Below the pieces are notes generated by a model that did not search any database, had not been told where the DNA came from, and was given only the letters and a program-made list of their open reading frames with translations. From SZUA-547 sp963669315 (GTDB lineage: Bacteria; Pseudomonadota; Alphaproteobacteria; Rhodobacterales; Rhodobacteraceae): a stretch of DNA of 64,000 nucleotides. A program made the translations under genes and the position numbers. Location of the stretch: positions 3,224,001 through 3,288,000 of the forward strand of contig OY770021.1 of assembly GCA_963669315.1 (NCBI GenBank), written 5' to 3'. Below, piece after piece: positions 54,334 to 61,843 of this stretch (positions within the stretch are counted from its first letter, which is position 1; each line of letters begins with the position of its first letter).

Positions 54334-55683
54334 TCAGCCCGCGGCGCCGTCCAGCCAGTTGAACAGCCAGTTGGCGGTTCGCAGCAAACGTCCGTCTTCG
54401 TTGCGAGCGCCGATAAGTTGCGCGCCCATTGGCAGGCCATTCCCGGCGGTGAATACCGGCAGGGTGATCGCGGGAGCTCCAACTAGGGTCCACACACCGT
54501 TGAAGATCGAATCGCCGGTGCTTTCAAGCCCTTTGGGCGCAGGGCCGAGCGCCGCCGGGCAGAGTATCGCGTCGGCATATTCGAGTATTTTCTCGACCCC
54601 GGCATAGAGTACATCGCGCCAGTCGAGGGCAGCGAGATAGTCCTTGGCCGTGATCTCGGCGCCTTCGAGGATTGCTTCGCGAGTCACCGCGCCGAGCTGA
54701 TGGGCGTCATCGCGCATATAGCGGTGATAGTTGCGCGCCATCTCGGCCAGATTGATCCGTTTGCGCAGCGCTGCGGCGTCCTCGAATTGTGGTGGCAAGT
54801 CGACGTTGAAGCATTGCTCGCCCAAGGCGCCAGCCAACTCCTCTATCGCTTCACGCGTCTCAGCGTCCGCATCCATCCATCCGGGTGGTTTGACGAAGGC
54901 TAAGACGGGTTTGACTGGCGGAGCGGAAGTCGCCGTCTGCAGAAGATGAGGGGCGGGCGTCGGCGTCGTCGCTTTGTCCGCCGGGTCGTGACCGAATAGC
55001 GCCTCGGCTATCAATGCGGCGTCGGCGGGGGAGCGGGAGAAGACGCCAACCGTGTCCAAGTTGGGCGATTGCGACAGCACGCCGGTGCGCGGGATCGCGC
55101 CGAAAGTCGGCTTGAAACCGGTAACGCCGCAAAACGCCGCGGGTCGAATGACCGAACCGCCGGTCTGAGTGCCGACCGACAGCGGGGCCATGCCCGCCGC
55201 CACCGCGGCCGCCGAGCCGGAGGAGGAGCCGCCCGGCGTATGCGCCGGATTATGCGGGTTGCGAGTTTCGCCTGGGCTGAAGAACGCGAGCTCCGCCGTG
55301 ACTGTTTTGCCCAGTATCACCGCGCCCGCCTGCTTGAGCCGCTGCACGACATACGCATCCAGCAGCGGCACGCGGCCCTTGTCCTGAGGCGTGCCGTTCT
55401 CGGTCGGGATTTTGGCGGTGTCGATGACGTCCTTGATCGCGACCGGCAGCCCATGCAGAGGCCCCAGCGGGCGCCCTGTACCCCTATACCGGTCCAGCTC
55501 CGCCGCCTGCGCGCGAACGAAATCAGGGTCCCGCCATACAAAGGCCTGCACATCAGGCTCTCGCGCTTCGATCTGCTCAAGGCAGGCCTCGGCCACGTCC
55601 ATCGCCGAGCAGACGCCAGAGGCCATCCGCTCTCTGAGTTGCAGAGCGTTCAGGCCGATCAGTGAGGCGCCAGCGTCTTTCAT
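54334..55683 (-). CDS. Amidase signature family protein
   Basis: The 449-residue enzyme has the amidase catalytic set: the lysine in VAIKDVID, and GGSSSGSAAAVAAGMAPLSVG with the cis-serine and nucleophile serine. The ATG at 55683 is preferred over one 12 bases earlier because it avoids overlap with dctM and has GGAG 6 bases upstream. It hydrolyses a carboxylic amide in the cytoplasm. It follows dctM by one base, so the TRAP transporter may import its amide substrate or the enzyme may process that solute after import. Confidence 0.9.
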   Translation of the reverse strand: MKDAGASLIGLNALQLRERMASGVCSAMDVAEACLEQIEAREPDVQAFVWRDPDFVRAQAAELDRYRGTGRPLGPLHGLPVAIKDVIDTAKIPTENGTPQDKGRVPLLDAYVVQRLKQAGAVILGKTVTAELAFFSPGETRNPHNPAHTPGGSSSGSAAAVAAGMAPLSVGTQTGGSVIRPAAFCGVTGFKPTFGAIPRTGVLSQSPNLDTVGVFSRSPADAALIAEALFGHDPADKATTPTPAPHLLQTATSAPPVKPVLAFVKPPGWMDADAETREAIEELAGALGEQCFNVDLPPQFEDAAALRKRINLAEMARNYHRYMRDDAHQLGAVTREAILEGAEITAKDYLAALDWRDVLYAGVEKILEYADAILCPAALGPAPKGLESTGDSIFNGVWTLVGAPAITLPVFTAGNGLPMGAQLIGARNEDGRLLRTANWLFNWLDGAAG

Positions 55684-55684
55684 C

Positions 55685-57103
55685 TCAACTCCCATACATC
55701 AGGTTCGGCAGGTAGAAGACGATGTTCGGGAAAATGTACATCAGCGCCATCGATATGAAGACGCAGATCAGGAACGGCATGCAGCCCGCAAAAATCTGCG
55801 TCAGCTTGACCTCAGGCGGCGCGATGCCCTTCAGATAATAGGCCGACATCGCCATTGGCGGGGTCAGGAAGCTGGTCTGGAGGTTCAGCGCTACGAGAAT
55901 GCCGAAGAACAGCGGGTCGATCTCAAAGAGCGGCAGCAGCGGCAGAAAGATCGGCACGAAGATGATGATGATCTCGGACCATTCCAGCGGCCAGCCCAAG
56001 AGGAATATGATGACCTGCGCCATCAGCAGGAACATGATCGGCGACATGTCCAGGCCCTGCACGAATTCCGAGATCACATGCTCCCCGCCCAGATAGGAGA
56101 AGACAGAGGAGAAGGTGTAGGACCCGACGAACAGCCAGCACACCATCGCTGTCGTGCGCGCGGTCAGATAGACGCTTTCTCTTAGGCGTTGCCATTTCAT
56201 CGCTCGATATGCGATCGCCAGCACGATGCCTCCCAGCGCGCCGATCGAGGCCGCCTCGGTTGGGGTGGCGAGGCCGAACAGGATCGACCCCAGAACCGCG
56301 AGGATCAGGAAGGCGAGGGGCAGGAACGAGGTCAGGATCATGAACAACAGCTTGATCCCCGGCACGTCGGGCACTTCATCCTCGGACGGGCGCGGCGCGG
56401 CGGAGGGTTGCAGGATCGATCGGCCGGTCACATAGACCAGATAGAGGCCCACCAACGTGAAGCCGGGCAGCAGCGCGGCGGCGTAAAGCCGGACAATCGA
56501 GACGTTGGAGGCCGCCGCATAGACGATCAGCATGATCGAGGGCGGGATCAGAATGCCCAACGTGCCGCCTGCGCAGATGATGCCCGAGGCGAAGGACTTG
56601 TCATAGCGCGCCTTCAGCATGGCGGGCAGCGCCAGAAGCCCCATCAAAGTGACCACGGCGCCGACAATGCCGGTAGCGGTGGCGAACAGCGCGCAGGTGA
56701 TCAGCGCCGCGACGCCCATGGAACCGGGGACGTTCTTTGACGCTATGTTGAGCGTGCTGAACAGGCGGTCGACGATATTCGCGCGTTCGACGATATAGCC
56801 CATGAACAGGAACAGCGGGACGGCTGTCAGCACCTCATTCGACATCACGGTGTAGGTCTGGTTGATGAACAGGTCGAATATTCGGTTATTCAACAATCCT
56901 TCGGCATAAGTTGACGCGCTGTCCCACCAGCCAGCGTCCTCCTCTAACCTGTTGAAGGCGCGCCATTGACGACGCTCGTCAAAATAGGCGTAGTAGCCAA
57001 AGCCGATGCCCATCGCCATCAGCGTGAAGGCGATCGGGAAACCCAGGAACACCATCACGATAAAGAGGCCCAGCATCAGCAGGGCGACTTGCGGGTCGGT
57101 CAT
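55685..57103 (-). CDS. TRAP transporter large permease, DctM family
   Basis: The 472-residue permease has the DctM motifs TGIVGAVVTLMGLLALPAML, GGTLGILIPPSIMLIVYAAA and TPPMAMSAYYLKG, with a longer soluble loop after the first helices than the DctM at 26497. The ATG at 57103 overlaps the dctQ stop (ATGA) and starts at the first helix; an upstream arginine-rich in-frame stretch belongs to the dctQ coding region. It forms a transporter with the DctQ and DctP encoded just upstream. Confidence 0.92.
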   Translation of the reverse strand: MTDPQVALLMLGLFIVMVFLGFPIAFTLMAMGIGFGYYAYFDERRQWRAFNRLEEDAGWWDSASTYAEGLLNNRIFDLFINQTYTVMSNEVLTAVPLFLFMGYIVERANIVDRLFSTLNIASKNVPGSMGVAALITCALFATATGIVGAVVTLMGLLALPAMLKARYDKSFASGIICAGGTLGILIPPSIMLIVYAAASNVSIVRLYAAALLPGFTLVGLYLVYVTGRSILQPSAAPRPSEDEVPDVPGIKLLFMILTSFLPLAFLILAVLGSILFGLATPTEAASIGALGGIVLAIAYRAMKWQRLRESVYLTARTTAMVCWLFVGSYTFSSVFSYLGGEHVISEFVQGLDMSPIMFLLMAQVIIFLLGWPLEWSEIIIIFVPIFLPLLPLFEIDPLFFGILVALNLQTSFLTPPMAMSAYYLKGIAPPEVKLTQIFAGCMPFLICVFISMALMYIFPNIVFYLPNLMYGS

Positions 57104-57684
57104 GGGTGGGCGTCCTTTTCGGCCTCGGCGTGTTGCGCCATCAGGAGGTCTTCGGTTTCGAACACATCTTCTTCCGCCTCCAGCCATTCATTGGTGCGCA
57201 TGCAGTGAATACAGCGCATCACCTGTGCGATCCCTTGAATGAACAGCAATACCCCCGCGACCACGATGACGGTCTTGAATTGGAAGACCGGCACTCCGGC
57301 GGGGCTGTTGACCGACACTTCGCCGTAGCGCCAGGATCGCTCTGCGTATTTCCAGCCTGAGACAATCATCGCGGAGACGCCGGGGAAGAAGAAAAGGAAG
57401 TATAGGACCAGGTCGATCTTCGCCTGATTTTTGGGTTGCCACAGGCGATAGAGAAAATCGCCGCGCACATGCCCGCCGCGCGACAGGGTGTAGGCGCCAG
57501 CCATCATGAAAAGCGTGCCGTAAAGGATGAATGACACGTCCAGCGCCCACGCCGTCGGGCTGTTCAAAACGTATCGGACGAAAACCTCGTAACCGGTTCC
57601 TGCCGCCATCAGAATTATCAGCCAGGCGAAGGCCTTACCGAACCACGCGGACAATGCGTCGGCGAAGCGGATGAACTTGATCAT
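57100..57684 (-). CDS. TRAP transporter small permease, DctQ family
   Basis: The 194-residue protein has four helices and the DctQ pattern EVFVRYVLNSPTAWALDVSFIL and GGHVRGDFLYR. It begins at ATG 57684, with a TTG 12 bases earlier as an alternative. It overlaps the following dctM by 4 bases and carries an acidic cytoplasmic tail. Confidence 0.9.
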   Translation of the reverse strand: MIKFIRFADALSAWFGKAFAWLIILMAAGTGYEVFVRYVLNSPTAWALDVSFILYGTLFMMAGAYTLSRGGHVRGDFLYRLWQPKNQAKIDLVLYFLFFFPGVSAMIVSGWKYAERSWRYGEVSVNSPAGVPVFQFKTVIVVAGVLLFIQGIAQVMRCIHCMRTNEWLEAEEDVFETEDLLMAQHAEAEKDAHP

Positions 57685-57712
57685 ACGCGCCCCCAATATA
57701 AGACAAATCGAC

Positions 57713-57734
57713 CCCAGCGGCGGCGGCCGCTGGG
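57713..57734 (-). terminator. Intercistronic hairpin between dctP and dctQ
   Basis: CCCAGCGGC (57713-57721) and GCCGCTGGG (57726-57734) form a perfect 9-bp stem around a 4-base loop directly after the dctP stop (27 bases). No strong T-run follows, so mRNA stabilisation or partial termination is likely. Confidence 0.7.
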
Positions 57735-57760
57735 ATCCTTAATAGCATGTCGTCTTCGAC

Positions 57761-58891
57761 TCAGAGATTCAGTTTGCCCGGGAAATAGTGGTTAAAGGCA
57801 AGCGTGTAGTCCGGAGCGTTCATGATTTCATAATACGTGACCTGCTCGGTCCACGCGCGCTGGCTGTCCATGCAGCGCTTCATGAATTCGTCCTTCTCCA
57901 ACTCTGGAATCAACTGATCCCAGGCTTTCAACTGAGCATCGAGGATATCCTGCGACGTGCGGTGAACAGCGACGCCAGCCTCCTCTTGCAGCCACTTCAG
58001 ATCGGCCGAGTAACGCCGCATCGCCTTCGCGGTGTTCGCGGTCGAGACCGCCTCGACGCCGTATTTCAGGATCGCCTGCAGATCGAGTTCAAGATCATCC
58101 ATGAAGTCCTTGTTGAACATGAACTCAAAGCTTTCGGATGCCTGATGGTACGAGGACAGGTAGTAGTTCTTCGCCACGTCATGCGCGCCGAAATCCTTAT
58201 CCGAAGACGGGTTGTTGAACTCGAACGCGTCGATCACGCCGCGCTCCATCGCCGGAACGATCTCACCGCCCGGAAGCTGCGCGACCGACATGCCCATGGA
58301 TTGCAACAGGTCAGCGGCCAGACCGACGGTCCGGTATTTGAAGCCTTCCAGCTCGGACGCCTTGTTCACTTCGCCTTTGAACCAACCAAAGGGCTGCGCG
58401 AACATCGGGAAGCCCATATAGCCGTAAATATTGAGGCCCATGATGTCCTGGGTCAGCTCGCGATAGAGCTCAGCTCCGCCACCTTCATAGAACCATGAAA
58501 GCATCGTGGTCGCCGATCCGCCCCAGACCGGGCCGGTGCCGAAGAGGGACGCTGCCTTGTTCTTGCCGTACCAGTAGACCGGAACAGTGTGCGCCGCGTC
58601 GAGGACGCCGTCATTACAGGCGTCCATTACCTGAAATGCGCCGACGACCGCGCCCGCAGGCAGCACGTCGACCTGAAGGCGGCCGCCCGACATCTCGCCG
58701 ACACGCGTCGCGTAGTCCTTGGCAAATTCATCCCAGATGTTCGATGCGGACCATGAGGTCTGCATTTTCACCACGAGCGGGGACTGGGCGAGCACAGCGG
58801 GCGCGGCGAGCGCTCCGCCAGCGGCGGCCGCGCTGCCTGCGACAGCGGACTTGGTCAAAAACGACCGGCGATTTAGATTTTTCGATGACAT
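57761..58891 (-). CDS. TRAP transporter substrate-binding protein, DctP family (Tat-exported)
   Basis: The 376-residue protein has a twin-arginine signal (NRRSFLTKSAVAGSAAAAGG, residues 7-26; cleavage near PAVLAQ) rather than a Sec leader, as in the TakP-like branch of DctP proteins. GGGAGGTG precedes the ATG. The NKASELEGFKYRTVGLAADLL segment carries the ligand-binding arginine. It heads the operon with DctQ, DctM, amidase and membrane proteins and diverges from luxR. Ligand unknown; a 2-oxoacid or aromatic-type carboxylate would fit the branch. Confidence 0.9.
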   Translation of the reverse strand: MSSKNLNRRSFLTKSAVAGSAAAAGGALAAPAVLAQSPLVVKMQTSWSASNIWDEFAKDYATRVGEMSGGRLQVDVLPAGAVVGAFQVMDACNDGVLDAAHTVPVYWYGKNKAASLFGTGPVWGGSATTMLSWFYEGGGAELYRELTQDIMGLNIYGYMGFPMFAQPFGWFKGEVNKASELEGFKYRTVGLAADLLQSMGMSVAQLPGGEIVPAMERGVIDAFEFNNPSSDKDFGAHDVAKNYYLSSYHQASESFEFMFNKDFMDDLELDLQAILKYGVEAVSTANTAKAMRRYSADLKWLQEEAGVAVHRTSQDILDAQLKAWDQLIPELEKDEFMKRCMDSQRAWTEQVTYYEIMNAPDYTLAFNHYFPGKLNL

Positions 58892-58912
58892 TGAGGCACC
58901 TCCCTATGTGAC

Positions 58913-58928
58913 TTGGCGTTTTCGCCAA
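58913..58928. promoter_or_regulatory. Dyad TTGGCG-TTTT-CGCCAA upstream of dctP
   Basis: A 6-4-6 inverted repeat lies 22 bases before the dctP start, on the leader side. It could be an operator for the TRAP-amidase operon or a 5'-leader hairpin next to the ribosome-binding site. Confidence 0.4.
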
Positions 58929-59013
58929 TTGGAAACCATTTAAACGGCTCCATATTCATCCGTAGCGCGCGCCCGGACTCTGTCCATAATTCAAGTCATT
59001 TTCGGGATCAGAG

Positions 59014-59028
59014 TTCCACTCTGTGGAA
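59014..59028. promoter_or_regulatory. Dyad TTCCA-N5-TGGAA upstream of dctP
   Basis: A 5-5-5 inverted repeat about 123 bases before the dctP start. Its TTCCA/TGGAA halves resemble sites of IclR-type regulators, but no such regulator is in the window. Confidence 0.3.
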
Positions 59029-59421
59029 TCGGGACCGCTTAAGCAGTATCGCACACTTTGCATTTTCGCGTCCGGGGGTGGGATTCTCGCGGTTGTCGGC
59101 CCTCTCGCCGCAGCGGTTCGCTAGAGGCTCAGAATGCCTGAAACGGGGTGGATCAGCCCAGGTCTGAGAATAATCTCTGCGCCGATTCTCGCTGCGAACA
59201 GCCGATTTACCCCCATAGCGAGAGCGGCCGATTCGCCATCAAACCCCCACGCGCATGCGGCGTTCCGCCGCGCCTGTTGGTCATTTTTCCTGAACTTCCG
59301 TTAAGCGCCTGTTCATATAGGCTTTCTGGAACGTTTGTCGCGAATCATGCGTAACTCGATGGCCGCATTAACTTTTTTGTCGGGTGAACTGTTTCGCGCC
59401 GCCAAATAGAACTTTCTCACC

Positions 59422-60168
59422 ATGCAAGACTCGAACTCAGGCCCCCCCCCGAGCAATTCTAGCGCAATCGACGTTCTGGCGTTTTCGCAGGAAGCGGGCG
59501 CCGTGGCGGCGGACCCTGTCGCGTTTCTTAACCGCATCTGCGAAGTTTACGATCTGGATCACGCAACATATGCGTCGATCATGCCTGACGGGCAGATCAT
59601 CGGGTACACCAACTATCCCGAGGAATGGGTCAACTACTACATAGAGAACGAATTCCATACCATTGATCCCGTCATTCAAACGGCCGCGAAAAGCATTGTT
59701 CCTGTCAATTGGCGCGCGATCGGCAATGACTACAAAGACAGTCTGGTCTTTCAGAAAGCGCGGGAATACGGAATCGGATCGGCGGGCCTGAGCATTCCCG
59801 TGCGCGGCCCGTACGGAGAATTCGCGGTGTTTAGCGTCACCAAGGATTGCTCGGATGACAAATGGTCCGAGATGGTGGCCAGGTTGATCCGGGACTTTCA
59901 ATCGATCGCCGTCTATATGCACGACTCTGTGCTGCGTGGTCACGGGCTGTTCAAGCTGTTGAATAAAAAGCCTCTTTCGAAGCGAGAGGCCGAAGTTCTG
60001 CAGTGGTACGCCCGCGGTAAAACGTCGAACGACATCGCCGTTCTGACCGGATTGCGCCCATCGACTGTCACGGCGTATCTGCAGTCGGCCCGCACAAAAC
60101 TGAACGCGCTTTCAACGGCGCACGCGGCGGCCAGGGCGATCAGCATGGGCGCGATTGTAACCGACTGA
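59422..60168 (+). CDS. luxR: LuxR-family acyl-homoserine-lactone-responsive regulator
   Basis: The 248-residue protein has an autoinducer-binding domain with the four signal-contacting residues spaced as in TraR: W69, Y73, D82 (followed by P83) and W97. The C-terminal LuxR helix-turn-helix spans about residues 185-240 (LSKREAEVLQWYARGKTSND, then STVTAYLQSARTKL). It lies upstream of luxI in the same orientation and probably activates it through the dyad at 60228-60245. Confidence 0.93.
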   Translation: MQDSNSGPPPSNSSAIDVLAFSQEAGAVAADPVAFLNRICEVYDLDHATYASIMPDGQIIGYTNYPEEWVNYYIENEFHTIDPVIQTAAKSIVPVNWRAIGNDYKDSLVFQKAREYGIGSAGLSIPVRGPYGEFAVFSVTKDCSDDKWSEMVARLIRDFQSIAVYMHDSVLRGHGLFKLLNKKPLSKREAEVLQWYARGKTSNDIAVLTGLRPSTVTAYLQSARTKLNALSTAHAAARAISMGAIVTD

Positions 60169-60227
60169 TTCTGGACGGAACGCGCACAAATGCGCCGCCG
60201 ACAGTATCAGTCCTGCGATTCTCCGAA

Positions 60228-60245
60228 ACCTCTAAAATTCTAGGT
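60228..60245. promoter_or_regulatory. lux-box-like dyad upstream of luxI
   Basis: ACCT-N10-AGGT, with further AA/TT symmetry inside (ACCTCTAAAATTCTAGGT), forms an 18-bp imperfect palindrome 67 bases before the luxI start. Its ACCT/AGGT ends match the classic lux box and its length matches tra-type boxes. Confidence 0.6.
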
Positions 60246-60312
60246 ATTCGCGATCGGCGAATTTACGGCGAAGCTTGGTCATCGCAAATCGAGAAAGAGG
60301 GGAAACCGAACC

Positions 60313-61014
60313 ATGATCTACGTCGTCGATGCCCTGAACTACGCCAAAGCTCCCACCCTGTTGGATGAGATGCACAAGCTTCGAGCGCGGGTATTCAAAG
60401 ACCGGCTCGCTTGGGAGGTGAACGTCGTAAACGACAGGGAGAGAGACTATTTCGATGATCTCAAGCCTGTTTACCTTCTGCATGTCGACAACGAAGGCCG
60501 AGTTCTGGCGACGCTGCGATTGCTGCCGACCACCGGTCCGCACATGCTGTCCGACACTTTCCCGCAGTTGATGGACGAAGGGGAGCCGATCCGGTCGGCT
60601 AACATCTGGGAAAGCTCGCGTTTTTGCGTGGACACTGACATTCTGATTGGCGGCGATGGCCCTCGCGGGATCGGCAGGATCACCGGCGAGTTGTTATGCG
60701 GCGCCTATATGTTCGGCCAGGACGTTGGCCTGACGCATTTCACCTCCGCGTTCGATGTGATCATGCATCGGGTTCTGCGGCGCGCCGGCGCAAAGCCGGA
60801 TCTGGTGGGTAAGAAGAAACTGGTCGGCAAGGTCCATGCGCTGGCCGGATTGTTCGAAATCTCGCCCGAAACCATAGCGGATATTCGCGGACGTTGCGCC
60901 GTCGAAGGCCCGGTCTTGTCCTCGCCCGCTGCACTGATCGAGGCGGAGGCCGCGGCTGCGGCGCGCGTATCCAAACCGGTCGAAGAAGTTGCGCGTGTTC
61001 TGGAGCTGGCGTGA
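60313..61014 (+). CDS. luxI: Acyl-homoserine-lactone synthase, LuxI family
   Basis: The 233-residue enzyme has every conserved LuxI residue at the expected spacing: R24, F28, W34, D45, D48, R69, F83, E100 and R103. AGAGGGGA lies before the ATG. It makes an N-acyl-homoserine lactone from S-adenosylmethionine and an acyl-ACP or acyl-CoA; the acyl chain cannot be predicted reliably. Its C-terminal extension is slightly longer and alanine/glutamate-rich. The stop overlaps the start of an 89-residue gene (TGATG). Confidence 0.95.
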   Translation: MIYVVDALNYAKAPTLLDEMHKLRARVFKDRLAWEVNVVNDRERDYFDDLKPVYLLHVDNEGRVLATLRLLPTTGPHMLSDTFPQLMDEGEPIRSANIWESSRFCVDTDILIGGDGPRGIGRITGELLCGAYMFGQDVGLTHFTSAFDVIMHRVLRRAGAKPDLVGKKKLVGKVHALAGLFEISPETIADIRGRCAVEGPVLSSPAALIEAEAAAAARVSKPVEEVARVLELA

Positions 61015-61283
61015 TGTGCGCGACGGATGCCGAGCGCTCAGTCGAGATGAATGTGACCGAGTGCGAGTTTGAGATTGTCTCGGCGTTGCGCGAAATCCGT
61101 GACAAGGAAGTTTCGCAGATGATCGGCGAACTGATCCATGTGCTTTCAATCAGTCACGTGGCCAAGGTCATCGAAGTCAGGCGAAGTTCCTCCGGACTGA
61201 CTCTCGCGGGGGGAACCGAGGCCTCCCTTAGCGAGATCAGGCGAGAAGCGGCCCCCATAGACCTAGATCTGGTCGATGCATAG
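61014..61283 (+). CDS. Small LuxI-coupled protein of unknown function
   Basis: The 89-residue, mildly acidic soluble protein (starts MCATDAERSVEMNVTECEFE) has a likely helical core around residues 16-50 (IVSALREIRDKEVSQMIGEL) and a charged C-terminus. Its ATG overlaps the luxI stop as TGATG, so it is translated with luxI and would be induced with it. I recognise no domain. Possible roles are modulation of LuxR or LuxI, like the anti-activators known in other quorum systems, but this is inference from position only. Confidence 0.7.
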   Translation: MCATDAERSVEMNVTECEFEIVSALREIRDKEVSQMIGELIHVLSISHVAKVIEVRRSSSGLTLAGGTEASLSEIRREAAPIDLDLVDA

Positions 61284-61305
61284 CCCCCAGCTGCAAGGGG
61301 ACCGC

Positions 61306-61335
61306 GAGCGGGTCGGCATTACAGCCGGCCCGTTC
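61306..61335. terminator. Hairpin between the luxI operon and cueR (convergent)
   Basis: A 12-bp stem with two G-T wobbles (61306-61317 with 61324-61335) and a 6-base loop closes the luxI operon, followed by AATTT. Its right arm reaches the cueR 3' end. Confidence 0.6.
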
Positions 61336-61768
61336 AATTTCTCTGGTCAGCAGCTGACGAGATAAGTCGTTTCGGCGAATTCTTCGACCCGGCCAGCTCA
61401 TCCAGGATTGGGCAATCGGGCCGCGCATCGCCATGACAGGCCTCTACCAGATGCGACAGGACGCTTCGCATTTCTCTTAGTTCTTCGATCTTCGCGTCAA
61501 TCTCCGCCAGATGGGTTCGGGCGAGTCGTTTAACGTCCGCGCTGGCGCGCGCCGAATCTTCATATAAGGACAGCAGCGCGCGGCAGTCTTCGATGGAGAA
61601 CCCCAGCCCTCGCGCGCGTGCGATGAAGCGCAGCATATGCGCATCGCGGTCGCGATAGGCGCGATACCCATTCGCTGCGCGGGGCGGGATGACGAGGCCG
61701 ATCTCCTCATAATAGCGGATTGTTTTGGCGGGCAGGCCGCTGGTTGTGGCCACGTCTCCGATATTCAC
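61334..61768 (-). CDS. cueR: MerR-family copper-responsive regulator CueR
   Basis: The 144-residue protein has the MerR helix-turn-helix (MNIGDVATTSGLPAKTIRYY) and the CueR metal loop with C112 and C120-type spacing in ACHGDARPDCPILDELA. It starts at GTG with AGGAG upstream and is divergent from the copper ATPase gene, the standard CueR-CopA pair. It senses Cu(I) and remodels the copA promoter. Confidence 0.9.
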   Translation of the reverse strand: MNIGDVATTSGLPAKTIRYYEEIGLVIPPRAANGYRAYRDRDAHMLRFIARARGLGFSIEDCRALLSLYEDSARASADVKRLARTHLAEIDAKIEELREMRSVLSHLVEACHGDARPDCPILDELAGSKNSPKRLISSAADQRN

Positions 61769-61787
61769 GATATGGCTCCTTTCGGGC

Positions 61788-61820
61788 TTGACCTTCCGGT
61801 CGCTGGAAGCCCCATCTGAT
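61788..61820 (+). promoter_or_regulatory. CueR-type copA promoter with long spacer
   Basis: CTTCC-N7-GGAAG (61793-61797 and 61805-61809) lies just after a TTGACC -35 element (61788-61793). A -10 candidate near 61813-61820 would give a spacer of about 19 bases or more, the overlong spacing typical of MerR-family promoters. The assignment of the exact -10 hexamer is tentative. Confidence 0.65.
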
Positions 61821-61843
61821 CCTCAGATGGGGAGATACGGCGC

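Larger units (their letters stand above)
58892..59421. promoter_or_regulatory. 530-base intergenic region between the TRAP operon and luxR
   Basis: No credible gene is seen here. It contains two dyads near the TRAP operon: TTGGCG-TTTT-CGCCAA (58913-58928) and TTCCA-CTCTG-TGGAA (59014-59028). The luxR side has AT-rich stretches and no clear lux-box-like dyad that I could identify; luxR has a poor Shine-Dalgarno. The region must hold both divergent promoters. Confidence 0.55.

Noticed and set aside
57104..57187. Arginine-rich N-terminal extension of the second DctM
   Set aside because: It is the antisense-like frame of dctQ coding sequence and lacks hydrophobic character; the ATGA overlap start at 57103 is typical for dctQ-dctM.
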